DNA from: an uncultured bacterium
GTDB taxonomy: Bacteria; Actinomycetota; Coriobacteriia; Coriobacteriales; Coriobacteriaceae
Reading direction: 5' to 3'
Assembly (NCBI GenBank): GCA_905215445.1
Contig: CAJMPZ010000032.1
Coordinates: 1-26,390 of the forward strand
Length of the DNA: 26,390 bases
This document shows positions 1 to 7,098 of this stretch, piece by piece; position 1 is the stretch's first letter; the number at the start of each line of letters is the position of its first letter. Under the pieces are notes generated by a model, which saw only the letters and a program-made list of their open reading frames with translations, was not told where the DNA came from and did not search any database. Position numbers and translations under genes: made by a program.

Positions 1-75
1 AGCCGGGTACTCCATGATGGCAGTCGCGATCTTAGTTCCGCCGATATCGACAGAGCAGACGTACTTGTTCTCCAT
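1..75 (-). CDS. ROK-family sugar kinase, N-terminal fragment (cut by window edge)
   Basis: Only the first 25 codons are inside the window; the gene continues past position 1. The translation contains DIGGTKIATAI, the N-terminal phosphate-binding loop typical of ROK kinases (glucokinase, N-acetylmannosamine kinase NanK, fructokinase). ATG at 75 is chosen because AAGGAG lies about six bases upstream. The gene is downstream of a NanA/DapA-family aldolase in the same orientation. In sialic acid pathways NanK phosphorylates the ManNAc released by NanA, so a NanK role is plausible. However, substrate cannot be read from 25 residues and glucokinase is an equal alternative. A large hairpin at 176-216 separates it from the aldolase gene, so its expression may be partly independent. 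Confidence 0.75.
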   Translation of the reverse strand, partial: MENKYVCSVDIGGTKIATAIMEYPA

Positions 76-175
76 GTCGTTCTCCTTCGGAGATAAAAAC
101 AACTACAGGAAATGCGCCGTCAGGCTAGCCGTCACAGCGCAGTAAAGGTTATCCAGGTGCCCGAGATCGCCGAGA

Positions 176-216
176 AACCGTGTGGCCATTGACCTAATAG
201 TCATGGCCACACGGTT
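176..216 (-). terminator. Large hairpin between the aldolase and ROK kinase genes (terminator or attenuator)
   Basis: Perfect 14-bp inverted repeat, arms 176-189 and 203-216, with three further pairs inside after a one-base bulge and a short loop. On the minus strand it follows the aldolase stop (247) and is trailed by TTTCTCGG, a poor U-tract. It may be an intrinsic terminator, an attenuator ahead of the kinase, or an mRNA-stabilising 3' end. No other function is visible in 76-246. Confidence 0.6.
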
Positions 217-246
217 GAACGGCGAGGTCGGGTGCCTGGGAAAGCT

Positions 247-1167
247 TTACAGGAGACCGTTGTCCTGGAGGACCTTCTTAATAGCCTCGACGTTCTCGCC
301 GGTCATGGCCTTCACCGGGCGCGGCATGGTCGGGCTGTCGAAGATACCCATGAGGTTCATGGCGGTCTTGAAGGCGCCGACGCCACCGGCATAGCCCTGG
401 ACGCCCGAGGTGACGTCCCAGATGTGCGAAATCTCATTGAGGCGATCCTGCTCGGCCTTGACGGTAGCCCAGTCGCCGGCCTGAGCGGCCTTCCACTGGC
501 GCACGTAGCCCTCGGGCTCAACGTTGGCAAGGCCCGGGACAGAGCCGTCGGCACCACCGAGGTAAGCGCCGTCGACAACAACCTCGTGACCGGTGAGGAT
601 GCTCATCGGATGGCCATTCTTCTCGTTCTCCTGAACGAGGTAGCGGAACGAGATGTCATCACCCGAGGAATCCTTGACGCCAGCAAGGACGCCCTCGGCG
701 CCGAGCTTGGCAAGGAGCTTCCAGGGGAGCTTGGTGTGAACGCACACAGGGATGTCGTAGGCGAAGATGGGCAGGTCGAGTTCCTCGTGCAAGATGCGGA
801 AATGCTCCTCGACCTCGGTCATGCCCTGCAGGGCATAGAACGGGCAGGTGGCGACGAGCGCATCGGCGCCCAGCTCCTGAGCGACCTTGCCGTGCTCAAT
901 CATGCGCTCGGTCTCGGTATCGATGATGCCGACCAGAACAGGCACGCGGTGATCGACGATACGGACGGCCTCGGCGATGATCTGGCGACGACGCTCGTCG
1001 GTGGAGAAGACGACCTCGCCCGAAGAGCCCAAGAAGAACAGGCCATCAACGCCGGCGTCGATCATGCGGTTGATGCTGCGCTCAAAGGAGGCAACGTCGA
1101 GCTGGTGGTCTTCGGTATCGGGAACAACGACGGGAGGGATAACGCCGGTGAATTTCTGAGTTGCCAC
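247..1167 (-). CDS. N-acetylneuraminate lyase / dihydrodipicolinate synthase family aldolase (probable NanA)
   Basis: A 306-residue class I aldolase of the DHDPS/NAL (beta/alpha)8-barrel family. Seen: the GSSGE loop at 47-51 (GSTGE in sialic acid lyases, GTTGE in DapA), the tyrosine of AYDIP at 137 and the Schiff-base lysine of GVKDSSGD at 165. These positions match Tyr137 and Lys165 of E. coli NanA. The start is GTG at 1167, preceded by AAGGAG six bases away; starting at 1251 would add 28 residues without a ribosome site. It probably cleaves N-acetylneuraminate to ManNAc and pyruvate. The neighbouring ROK kinase, esterases and peptide-type ABC importer support a catabolic sugar-acid role over lysine biosynthesis. 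Other 2-keto-3-deoxy acid aldolases of this family are not excluded. It lies 68 bp downstream of the degenerate esterase gene and is probably in the same operon. Confidence 0.75.
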   Translation of the reverse strand: MATQKFTGVIPPVVVPDTEDHQLDVASFERSINRMIDAGVDGLFFLGSSGEVVFSTDERRRQIIAEAVRIVDHRVPVLVGIIDTETERMIEHGKVAQELGADALVATCPFYALQGMTEVEEHFRILHEELDLPIFAYDIPVCVHTKLPWKLLAKLGAEGVLAGVKDSSGDDISFRYLVQENEKNGHPMSILTGHEVVVDGAYLGGADGSVPGLANVEPEGYVRQWKAAQAGDWATVKAEQDRLNEISHIWDVTSGVQGYAGGVGAFKTAMNLMGIFDSPTMPRPVKAMTGENVEAIKKVLQDNGLL

Positions 1168-1235
1168 AAGAATCTCCTTAGTTGTCTGGCGGGCAGCCCT
1201 ATGCCGCCCACTCTTGTTGGCAGTGTCCAGGCCGC

Positions 1236-2087
1236 CTAGGCCAAAGAACACGGATAGAACGTTTGGTTAAAGAAGTCGACGACTTCGTTTTCGAACGCAT
1301 TGATGCGCTCGTGAGCGTATTTGGCATAGATGATATGTCTCCGGTCACACTCAAGACCGTTGAATACGGCAAACTGGCCCTTGGGATCGCTCACGGCATC
1401 CATGAGCGATGTGCCCATGAGCACCGATCCGCGCACCCGAGACGACAGAGCCTCGAGACCGCCGGGCAGCGGGTTGGCAACCGCCGTACAGGCAAGGCCA
1501 CACTTATCCAAGGCGGAGACCGCCAAAGCGACTCCGCCGCCAAGGCCCTCGCCCCATGCAAAGATGCGGTCGGGGTCCATGCCATCAAGATTGCGCGCAA
1601 CCTTCGCCAACGCGCAGCCCCAACGGACGCGCTCGACAAAAGCAGGCGAGGTAATCCCCTGCTGCAGATCGCTGGATCCAATCACCTCATCGTCCAGCGC
1701 AAGCACGGCATATCCCATAGCGGCAAACCTCGTCATGTGATGCCATCCCCGCACGGGTCGGTCGATGTCATGGAACATCAGGCACAGCGGAACAAGCTCG
1801 GATCTTCGGGCGCAACCAGAGGGCTCAATCAAACGGCCATGCACGACATGCCCGCCGAGCTCAAAGGAAACCTCGGAGTAGCGCGCGCACGGATTGGCGA
1901 AATCAATCGCCGTAACGGTCAGCCCGCAAACCTCAAGGTCCGAAGCGGCTGTCTCCAACTCGGAAACATCCGCAGAAGCATCGCCGCTCCAATCCCGGAA
2001 ATCAGAGAGCCTTGACGAAACCGTCCCAGGAATCCCCGCAAGCTCGGGGACAATCAGCTCATTGACATTGCTCTCGCACTTAGACAT
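1236..2087 (-). CDS. Degenerate CE7 (acetylxylan esterase-like) alpha/beta hydrolase lacking the catalytic serine
   Basis: A 283-residue paralogue of the adjacent upstream esterase. Correspondence is clear near the C-terminus: the acid loop GTSLMDAVSDP matches GTGTADTVCPP, QFAVFNGLECDRRH matches QFAVYNNLTCEKRH, and the histidine in YAKYAHE matches FEGFGHE. The nucleophile elbow, GASQGG in the paralogue, reads GEGLGG here, so the Ser position is Gly181 (codon 1545-1547). The oxyanion segment HGYPGA is replaced by HDIDRP. The acid and histidine survive, but nucleophile and oxyanion residues are gone, so normal esterase activity is unlikely. The frame is intact over full length, arguing against simple decay; it could be a partner, binding subunit or recent pseudo-enzyme. 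ATG at 2087 overlaps the end of the upstream gene by 8 bp, indicating translational coupling. Confidence 0.8.
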   Translation of the reverse strand: MSKCESNVNELIVPELAGIPGTVSSRLSDFRDWSGDASADVSELETAASDLEVCGLTVTAIDFANPCARYSEVSFELGGHVVHGRLIEPSGCARRSELVPLCLMFHDIDRPVRGWHHMTRFAAMGYAVLALDDEVIGSSDLQQGITSPAFVERVRWGCALAKVARNLDGMDPDRIFAWGEGLGGGVALAVSALDKCGLACTAVANPLPGGLEALSSRVRGSVLMGTSLMDAVSDPKGQFAVFNGLECDRRHIIYAKYAHERINAFENEVVDFFNQTFYPCSLA

Positions 2088-3057
2088 GAGCCTCCCCTCC
2101 CTTGCAGAAAAACGGAATGATCAGATCGTCAAAATCCTGAATCTCCTCGTGGCCAAAGCCTTCAAAGAACTCATGACGCTTTTCACAGGTCAGGTTGTTA
2201 TAGACCGCAAACTGCGTCGCTGGAGGACAGACGGTATCGGCTGTGCCGGTGCCAAACAGCACGGGGCATTTGACCATAGGGGCAAAGTTCTTGGAATCGA
2301 AGTACGCCAGCTTGGCATAGGCTTCGTCGATACGAGTCGAGTCCTCGTCAAACCAGCGAGACCAATAGCGCAGGCCCTCGTAGGCAATGTCGTCGGCATC
2401 CAAGTCCCAGACCAGGCGGAAATCCGACAGGAAGGGATAGAGGATGGCGGCGCGATTGATAAGCTCGCTGTTAAGTGCACAGGTCGCAATGCCCAAACCG
2501 CCGCCCTGCGACGCGCCGTTCACAAACACACGGGCAAGATTGATGCCCTCGAGCTCGCGAACGATGCGACACAGGATGCGAATATCTTGGTGCAAGCGGA
2601 CATAGTAGAGGTTGGCCGGGTCGCCGTCGATACCGGCGACGATATGGCCCGCGACCGTTGTGCCCTCAAATCCACCAATGTCCTCGGAGGGACCTCCTTG
2701 ACCGGGGCAGTCGAGGGCGATGAGTGCCATGCCCATGCCCGCAAACGACGCCTGCTCAAACCAGCTGCGGCTTGCACCCGGATATCCATGGAACTGAAGT
2801 ACCAATGGCACGGGCTCGTCCGAGACGGGTTTAAGGTACTTGGCATGCAGGCGCGCGCCACACATGCCGGTATACCAGAGGTCGAAAAGCTGGCAGGTCA
2901 CGGCATCTGTGACCGATGCCATCTCGATCGCATAGTCAAGCCCGACCGCGTCGGCCTCGGCCATGCGATCCTTCCAAAAGAGATCGAAATCTGATGGACG
3001 GGGCATGGCGCCTCGATATTCACCAAATTGATGTTGTAGCTCCTGAGCACTTGGCAT
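2080..3057 (-). CDS. CE7 family acetyl esterase (AXE1 / cephalosporin-C deacetylase-like)
   Basis: A 325-residue alpha/beta hydrolase, the usual length for carbohydrate esterase family 7. Seen: oxyanion motif FHGYPGASRSW, DCPGQGG, the nucleophile elbow GASQGGG, the acid loop GTADTVCPP and the catalytic histidine in GFGHEE near the C-terminus. CE7 enzymes remove acetyl groups from xylo-oligosaccharides and other small acetylated substrates and are cytoplasmic; no signal peptide is visible. In this neighbourhood removal of O-acetyl groups from an imported acetylated sugar, for example O-acetyl sialic acid, is a reasonable inference, but xylo-oligosaccharides remain possible. ATG at 3057 is chosen; a TTG at 3072 would add five residues, and neither has an ideally spaced ribosome site. 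It lies 80 bp downstream of the ABC ATPase gene across a hairpin. Confidence 0.85.
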   Translation of the reverse strand: MPSAQELQHQFGEYRGAMPRPSDFDLFWKDRMAEADAVGLDYAIEMASVTDAVTCQLFDLWYTGMCGARLHAKYLKPVSDEPVPLVLQFHGYPGASRSWFEQASFAGMGMALIALDCPGQGGPSEDIGGFEGTTVAGHIVAGIDGDPANLYYVRLHQDIRILCRIVRELEGINLARVFVNGASQGGGLGIATCALNSELINRAAILYPFLSDFRLVWDLDADDIAYEGLRYWSRWFDEDSTRIDEAYAKLAYFDSKNFAPMVKCPVLFGTGTADTVCPPATQFAVYNNLTCEKRHEFFEGFGHEEIQDFDDLIIPFFCKGGEAHV

Positions 3058-3093
3058 GGCTCGTGAACCCAACCTTTCGAAATCGCAACGGAG

Positions 3094-3121
3094 GTGCGCC
3101 CGGCAAGGGAACCGGGCGCAC
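3094..3121 (-). terminator. Hairpin between the transporter and esterase genes (partial terminator or processing site)
   Basis: Perfect 10-bp GC-rich inverted repeat, arms 3094-3103 and 3112-3121, with an 8-base loop, in the 80-bp gap after the ABC ATPase stop. No U-tract follows on the minus strand, so complete termination is unlikely; reduced read-through or transcript stabilisation is more plausible. Confidence 0.45.
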
Positions 3122-3137
3122 GGGAGGGAAAGCGAGG

Positions 3138-3965
3138 CTACTCGCCGAGCTTGGGATGCAGCAGCGACGGCGCAGCGCCGAGCAGCATCTTGGTGTAGGG
3201 GTCCTGGGGGTGCTGGAAGACCTGCTTGGCCTCGCCCTGCTCGACGATCTTGCCGCCATTCATAACGATGATGTCGTCAGAGATATAGCGGACCGTCTGG
3301 ATGTCATGGCTGATGAACACCATGGCCAGGCCGAGCTCCTTCTTAAGGTCGGTCAGCAGGTTCAGAATCTGCGCGCGGACCGAAACGTCCAGAGCCGAGG
3401 TTGGCTCGTCGGCGATGATGGCATCGGGGTTCAACGACAGGGCACGTGCAATTGCGACGCGCTGGCGCTGGCCGCCCGAAAGCTGGCCGGGAAGAACCTC
3501 GGCGGCGGAGCTGGGCAGACCGGTGAGCTCCAGGAGCTCCTTGACGCGCTTCTCCTGCTCGGCCTCGGTACCCAGGTTGTGGACGCGCATGGGGTCGAGC
3601 AGCTGCTCGCGAACGACCATGCGGGGATTGAGCGCCGTAGCCGGATTCTGGAACACGACCGAGATGACACGGCCCATGTGGCGACGGTCCTCGGCGGTAC
3701 GCTTGGTTACGTCCTTGCCCTTAAAGTAGACCTTGCCGCTCGTGGGGGCCTGCAGGCCGCACATGACGTTGGCGGTGGTGGACTTACCGCAACCGGACTC
3801 GCCGACGATGCCGATCGTCTGACCGGGCATGAGCCTAATCGTTACACCCTGGACGGCGTGAACCAGGTTGGGGTGCAGAATCGAGCCGGTACGGGTCCTA
3901 AAGGTGACGTGGACGTCATCAAGGAAGATGATCGGCTCGACGCCGTTGACTGCGGTCTCGCTCAT
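3138..3965 (-). CDS. ABC transporter ATP-binding protein, oligopeptide/dipeptide (DppF/OppF) type
   Basis: A 275-residue nucleotide-binding subunit of a peptide-type importer. Seen: Walker A GESGCGKST at 55-63, Q-loop glutamine 106 (FQNP), signature LSGGQ at 162-166, Walker B IIADEP at 183-188 and switch histidine 220. It ends at about the point where DppF proteins usually begin the C-terminal oligo_HPN extension, so this copy lacks that extension. ATG at 3965 abuts the stop of the upstream fused permease-ATPase gene, and GGAGGTG inside that gene's last codons serves as ribosome site, so the two are translationally coupled. It would pair with the ATPase half of the fusion protein to power the two membrane domains. 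Substrate is not readable from an ATPase; context suggests an amino-sugar such as sialic acid. Confidence 0.93.
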   Translation of the reverse strand: MSETAVNGVEPIIFLDDVHVTFRTRTGSILHPNLVHAVQGVTIRLMPGQTIGIVGESGCGKSTTANVMCGLQAPTSGKVYFKGKDVTKRTAEDRRHMGRVISVVFQNPATALNPRMVVREQLLDPMRVHNLGTEAEQEKRVKELLELTGLPSSAAEVLPGQLSGGQRQRVAIARALSLNPDAIIADEPTSALDVSVRAQILNLLTDLKKELGLAMVFISHDIQTVRYISDDIIVMNGGKIVEQGEAKQVFQHPQDPYTKMLLGAAPSLLHPKLGE

Positions 3966-5981
3966 CTACATCACCTCCGCGTGAGGGGTCAAACCATTTG
4001 CCTTGAGCACCTCGTCGGGGAGCTCGGAATAGAAGTGCTCGGTGCCGGGCACGCGCTTGAAGACCGGACGGGTGTCCAGGCCAATGCGCGGATGGCTCGA
4101 GCGGGGCGCGAAGCGATCGCCCTTGGGGAAATCGCGCGGGCTCGGAACGGCGCCGGGCACCTGGTGCAGACGGCCCGAACCGCTCTCGATGGACAGAACG
4201 GAGCCCAGAAGACCGCGGGTGTACTCGTGGATCGGGTTAGTGAGCAGCTCCTTGGTGGGCGCCTGCTCGATAACCTGACCGGCGTACATAACCGTGATGT
4301 TATGGGCGACCTCGGCGACCAGCGCCAAGTCATGCGAGACGAAGATCATGGCAAAGCCGAGCTTGGCCTGAAGGTCGTTGAGCAGCTTGATGACCTGCTT
4401 CTGGACGGTAACGTCCAGAGCGGTCGTGGGCTCGTCGCAGATGACCAGCTTGGGGTCGCGGGTAAGGGCCATAGCGATCAGGACACGCTGACGCTGGCCA
4501 CCGGAAAGCTCATGCGGGTAGCTCTCGAGCGTACGCTTGGGGTCGAGGCCCACGAGCTCCAGGAGTTCCTCGGCGCTGCGGGTGCCGCCGCGCTTGGTGA
4601 GCTGCTTCATCTGGGCAGAGATGAGCATGGAGGGGTTGAGCGAGGACAGGGCGTCCTGATAGACCATAGCGATATCGGTACCGCGCAGGCCGAACCACTC
4701 CTTCTTGCTCATCTTGAGCAGGTCGCGGCCCTCCCAAAGGACCTCGCCGGAAAGGTGCTCGTCATCGTCGGTCAGGCCCATGATGGCCAGCGTGGTGATG
4801 GACTTACCGCAACCGGACTCGCCCACCAGGCCCATGGTCTGACCAGGACGGACGTCAAAGTTGACATGGTCGACGACGTTGATATCGCCGTGATGCTCAA
4901 ACTGAATGCAGAAGTCACGGACCGAGAGAATCGGTTCGACAGACTCGTCGGGCACATGGCGATCGTCACGCTTGAGCTCGACATCGCGCAGGGCGCCAAG
5001 GCGAGCGGAGAGGGACTGGGCCTGCTCCTTGTAGGCGCGAACGGGGTCGGAGACCAGCAGGTCGGCCTCGCGACGCTTGGAGGAATCGGTCGGATCCAGG
5101 GCGGCGGAGGGAGCAGCGGCCATGGCGTCGGTAATGCCCTCGGAGAGGATGTTGAGCGCCAGGCAGGTGATCATGATGGCCAGGCCCGGGAACAGCGCCT
5201 GCCACCAACGGCCGGCGAGCACGCCGCCGCGGGCGTCGGCGAGGATGTTGCCCCAGGTAGCGGTGGGCTCCTGGATACCAGCGCCGATGAAGGTCAGCGA
5301 GGCCTCGAAGATGATGGCGTCGGCGACCAGGGTAACGGTGAAGACCATGATCGGGGCGATGCAGTTACGCAGAACATGCTTGATCAAAATCCACGGAGCC
5401 TTGGCGCCGGAAACGATGACCGCGCGGACATAGTCCTCGCCGTACTCGGACACGATGTTGGCGCGCACGATACGGGCAATCTGCGGAGTGTACATAAAGC
5501 CGATGGCGAAGATGATCGACGGCACGGAGTTGCCCAGGATGGAGACGAAGACGGCCGCGAGGGCGATGCCCGGGATGGACATGATGATGTCCAGGATACG
5601 CATGATCGTCTCGGAAACGGCCTTGCGCGAAACCGCCGCAAGGGCGCCCACGACCGAGCCGCAGACCAGAGCCATGGCAGTGGCGCCAAAGCCGATAATC
5701 AGCGAGTAACGACCACCGTAGAGCATGCGCGACAGAATGTCGCGACCCTTATCGTCGGTACCGAAGATAAATCCGTTGCCGGGAGCCTGGCGAGCCGTAA
5801 AAATCTCGACCGGGCTATAGGGGGCAAGAAGGGGCGCCAGAATCGCAGTCAGGGCGACCAGCACCAACACGACGGCGGCAATCTTAGAAGACAGCGTCAT
5901 CTTCTTCCAGCCACCGAGCTTGAGCCCCTTGGAGGCAGCCTTCTCGAGCTGCTCGGTTTGCTTCTCTCGAATCTTTACCAT
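3966..5981 (-). CDS. Fused ABC permease-ATPase (DppC domain plus DppD domain)
   Basis: A 671-residue fusion of two subunits that are usually separate. Residues about 1-290 form a DppC-type permease: a membrane segment near 33-53, the periplasmic FGTDDKGRD motif near 74-81, further membrane helices and an EAA loop around 190-208 (SGAKAPWILIKHVLRN). A hydrophilic linker spans about 290-345. The ATPase domain has Walker A GESGCGKSI at 387-395, signature LSGGQ at 492-496, Walker B VICDEP at 513-518 and histidine 550. A C-terminal oligo_HPN-like tail has GDRFAPRSSHP, without the cysteines seen in DppD tails of the CRFAPRC type. Similar fusions are known from peptide-family importers, and as I recall from sialic acid systems (SatABCD, SiaEFGI). 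It starts 3 bp after the DppB-type permease stop and abuts the next ATPase. Confidence 0.93.
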   Translation of the reverse strand: MVKIREKQTEQLEKAASKGLKLGGWKKMTLSSKIAAVVLVLVALTAILAPLLAPYSPVEIFTARQAPGNGFIFGTDDKGRDILSRMLYGGRYSLIIGFGATAMALVCGSVVGALAAVSRKAVSETIMRILDIIMSIPGIALAAVFVSILGNSVPSIIFAIGFMYTPQIARIVRANIVSEYGEDYVRAVIVSGAKAPWILIKHVLRNCIAPIMVFTVTLVADAIIFEASLTFIGAGIQEPTATWGNILADARGGVLAGRWWQALFPGLAIMITCLALNILSEGITDAMAAAPSAALDPTDSSKRREADLLVSDPVRAYKEQAQSLSARLGALRDVELKRDDRHVPDESVEPILSVRDFCIQFEHHGDINVVDHVNFDVRPGQTMGLVGESGCGKSITTLAIMGLTDDDEHLSGEVLWEGRDLLKMSKKEWFGLRGTDIAMVYQDALSSLNPSMLISAQMKQLTKRGGTRSAEELLELVGLDPKRTLESYPHELSGGQRQRVLIAMALTRDPKLVICDEPTTALDVTVQKQVIKLLNDLQAKLGFAMIFVSHDLALVAEVAHNITVMYAGQVIEQAPTKELLTNPIHEYTRGLLGSVLSIESGSGRLHQVPGAVPSPRDFPKGDRFAPRSSHPRIGLDTRPVFKRVPGTEHFYSELPDEVLKANGLTPHAEVM

Positions 5982-5984
5982 AAT

Positions 5985-6941
5985 CTACACCGTCCTGATG
6001 CGCGGGTTGATGAGCAGGTAGAGCATGTCAACCACGATGTTGATGATGATGAAGGCAAGAGCAACGACGATAACGACGCCCTGAACCAGGTTCGCCTCGT
6101 TGCCCTGAACGCCCTGCAGAATCGCGGTGCCCATGCCGGGGAGGTTGAAGATAACCTCGATGACGACGGCGCCGCCCATGAGGTAACCGATCTTAAGACC
6201 GAGGGTGGTGACCGGGGTGATCAGCGCATTGCGAAGAACGTTGATGCCGACGACGACCTTCTCGGGAACGCCGGCGCCGCGAGCCATACGGACATAATCC
6301 TTATCGAGCTCCTCGACCATGGCGGTACGCACGATACGAGTCATCTGGCCCGTCAGTGGAAATGCCAAGGCGATAGCGGGCATGATCATACGTCCCAGAT
6401 AGCCAGCCGGATTCGTGGTGAAGTGAGGCAGAGCACCCGATGCCGGAAGCACCTTAAGGTAGGAAGAGAACAGCAGGATCAACAGAACGGCAAGCCAGAA
6501 CGACGGGGTTGCCAAGCCGGCGATGGAAAAGACGCGGATCACTTGGTCCGGCCATTTGTCGCGATACAGTGCCGCGATGACGCCGAGTAAAAACGAAACG
6601 ACCGCACCGATGGCAAGGCCGATGAAGGTCAGCTGCATCGTGACGGGCAGGGCCGTGGAGATGCGCTTGGCAACGGAGTTGCGAGCAGCACCATAGGTGC
6701 CCATGTCGCCATGGATCAAATCGCCCATATAGCGCACGTAGCGCACGGGCCAGGGGTCGTCCAGACCATACTTCTCATGGTACTCGGCAACCGCCTCGGG
6801 CGAGGCACCGTCACCCAACGCCGTGTAGGCGGGGTCGGTCTTGGAGAACGACATAAGGAAGAACACCAGGACGGTGACGCCCAATGCCATGATCGGCAGC
6901 GCCACAAGACGCCTTCCAATCAAACGTAGCAAGTTGTTCAC
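5985..6941 (-). CDS. ABC transporter permease, DppB/OppB type
   Basis: A 318-residue inner-membrane permease. Seen: an N-terminal membrane helix preceded by RLIGRR; the soluble segment after helix 1 with YHEKYGLDDPWPVRY, typical of DppB; about five further hydrophobic helices; the EAA cytoplasmic loop ARGAGVPEKVVVGINVLRN; and FNLPGMG near the C-terminus. The start is GTG at 6941 because GGGGAG lies about six bases upstream; an earlier start at 6974 would run through that ribosome site. With the DppC half of the fusion protein it forms the translocation pore for the ligand delivered by the lipoprotein encoded upstream. It is 157 bp downstream of the binding-protein gene, across a hairpin that probably lowers its expression relative to the binding protein. 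Confidence 0.93.
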   Translation of the reverse strand: MNNLLRLIGRRLVALPIMALGVTVLVFFLMSFSKTDPAYTALGDGASPEAVAEYHEKYGLDDPWPVRYVRYMGDLIHGDMGTYGAARNSVAKRISTALPVTMQLTFIGLAIGAVVSFLLGVIAALYRDKWPDQVIRVFSIAGLATPSFWLAVLLILLFSSYLKVLPASGALPHFTTNPAGYLGRMIMPAIALAFPLTGQMTRIVRTAMVEELDKDYVRMARGAGVPEKVVVGINVLRNALITPVTTLGLKIGYLMGGAVVIEVIFNLPGMGTAILQGVQGNEANLVQGVVIVVALAFIIINIVVDMLYLLINPRIRTV

Positions 6942-7002
6942 GTTCTCTCCCCTTTCTTTTGTCGGTAGGACCAACTGGTATATGAGTACGGATACTCATT
7001 AC

Positions 7003-7036
7003 AAGACCCGAGCGACATCGTTGCCGCCCGGGTCTT
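7003..7036 (-). terminator. Intercistronic hairpin between the binding-protein and permease genes
   Basis: Perfect 8-bp outer stem (7003-7010 with 7029-7036) plus a 5-bp inner stem with one wobble pair (GCGAC/GTTGC, 7012-7016 with 7020-7024). It lies in the 157-bp gap after the binding-protein stop. The minus-strand 3' side is not U-rich, so partial termination or 3'-end protection of the binding-protein mRNA is likelier than full termination. Such hairpins commonly let the binding protein be made in excess over membrane subunits. Confidence 0.5.
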
Positions 7037-7098
7037 TGTTTCAACTATGAGGATACGGTCCCAACGACCGACATCCTGCATACAGACTCAAGCGAGTC

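Noticed and set aside
1168..1235. Imperfect GC-rich stem between the degenerate esterase and aldolase genes
   Set aside because: Needs a bulge to pair and has no U-tract; too weak to call.
232..1239. A 335-codon plus-strand frame opposite the aldolase
   Set aside because: The minus-strand frame has the catalytic Tyr and Lys and a ribosome site; the plus frame is compositional shadow.
2916..6590. A 1224-codon open frame on the plus strand, opposite the transporter genes
   Set aside because: It is antisense to four clear ABC/esterase genes, is rich in low-complexity Gly/Asp/His/Arg, has no domain, and arises from strong G/C third-position bias in the real genes.
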